A stretch of 14,453 nucleotides of DNA from DATAEU01 sp046724395. Its GTDB lineage: Bacteria > Actinomycetota > UBA4738 > HRBIN12. The notes below the pieces were generated by a model that saw only the letters and a program-made list of their open reading frames with translations, did no database searches and had not been told where the DNA came from. A program made the position numbers and the translations under genes. Below, one piece after another: positions 14,097-14,453 of the stretch (the first letter of the stretch is position 1; each line of letters begins with the position of its first letter). The stretch lies in NCBI GenBank assembly GCA_046724395.1, contig JBKOWM010000118.1, positions 1-14,453 on the forward strand, written 5' to 3'.

Positions 14097-14393
14097 ATGG
14101 TACTGGTCACGATCAGGGCGCGGCTTCGGGATGACGCCGAAGTCATCCGGAAGATCCACGACGACGTCACCGGCCAGACGAAAGAGATGGCTCTTCAGGC
14201 GGGCGACATCTCGCACCGTGTGTACCTGAACCCGCGTGACGGTCGGGATTTCCTCGGCATCGACGAGTGGAAGTCGGCGGACGCGGTCCAGACGTTTTCC
14301 GCCGCCCCGCAGATTCAGGAGTTCTTCGCGCAGATGTTCGAGGGCCAGCCAGAGGTCACGATGTGGGAGGCGGCCGGCTGGAACGAGTGGTGA
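14097..14393 (+). CDS. Small ABM-like/dimeric alpha-beta barrel protein
   Basis: A 98-aa protein with the pattern of an antibiotic-biosynthesis-monooxygenase-like (dimeric alpha-beta barrel) fold. It has an N-terminal strand (VLVTIRARL), a helix with VIRKIHDDV, a GDISHRVYLNP strand, FLGIDEWKSADAVQTF leading into a helix, and a Trp-rich C-terminal strand (VTMWEAAGWNEW). Members include quinol monooxygenases and many uncharacterised proteins; no catalytic residue can be assigned here. The frame is open from 13899, but ATG 14097 is chosen because AGGAGG lies 5-6 nt upstream and the fold begins there. It stands 194 nt downstream of the MMPL gene, so co-transcription is possible but not shown. The assignment to the fold is by pattern only. 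Confidence 0.82.
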   Translation: MVLVTIRARLRDDAEVIRKIHDDVTGQTKEMALQAGDISHRVYLNPRDGRDFLGIDEWKSADAVQTFSAAPQIQEFFAQMFEGQPEVTMWEAAGWNEW

Positions 14394-14453
14394 CAGAGCC
14401 GGCAGCGGTCCCGACGAGTTGGTCGAGCAGGTGACGGATCCGTCGATCGATCT

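Noticed and set aside
14430..14453. Possible GTG start of a further gene at the right edge
   Set aside because: Too few codons remain and there is no clear Shine-Dalgarno, so it cannot be supported.

Overview
This is a GC-rich bacterial window of about 14.5 kb with tightly packed genes on both strands. The best lineage clue is the gene at 6174-9725. It encodes a 2-oxoglutarate dehydrogenase/decarboxylase in which an E2-type acyltransferase domain is fused ahead of the E1 domain, as in the Kgd/OdhA proteins of Actinomycetota. Together with the GC content and the set of small soil-type enzymes (three VOC proteins, a YCII-like protein, a RibD/DHFR-like reductase, an ABM-like protein), this suggests an uncultured, high-GC actinobacterial or related soil lineage. 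I cannot place it more finely from sequence alone.

Layout. At the left edge (1-237, minus) is what looks like a decayed M55 D-aminopeptidase remnant. A plus-strand gene (238-1287) joins a PolX-like helix-hairpin-helix region directly to a PolX-type PHP domain, with no polymerase between. It converges on, and overlaps by 8 nt, an orphan NarL/LuxR response regulator (1280-1927, minus). Upstream of the regulator on the same strand are a YCII-like gene with an abnormal C-terminus (1809-2264), a RibD/DHFR-like reductase (2284-2880) and leucyl-tRNA synthetase (3031-5484). A 238-nt leader with two strong hairpins precedes leuS, then a PhnB-like VOC gene (5723-6112). Divergent from that VOC gene is the large kgd gene (6174-9725). 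Its stop codon overlaps the stop of a convergent VOC gene (9722-10168). A third VOC gene (10424-10807) and a 1001-aa MMPL/RND exporter (10897-13902) follow on the plus strand, then an ABM-like small protein (14097-14393).

How the genes relate. leuS and kgd are core metabolism (translation, TCA cycle). The rest looks like accessory detoxification or small-molecule handling. There is no integrase, transposase, CRISPR array, tRNA or rRNA in the window, and I see no complete multi-gene system. The most striking object is inside the MMPL transporter. About 220 residues of near-perfect leucine heptads are inserted in the second extracytoplasmic domain. They read as an antiparallel helical hairpin with symmetric proline kinks, which could extend roughly 16 nm out from the membrane. 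Secondary points are the polymerase-less HhH-PHP protein with a substituted first metal-ligand position, an Asp-to-Glu change in the ThDP/Mg motif of Kgd, and the structured leuS leader.
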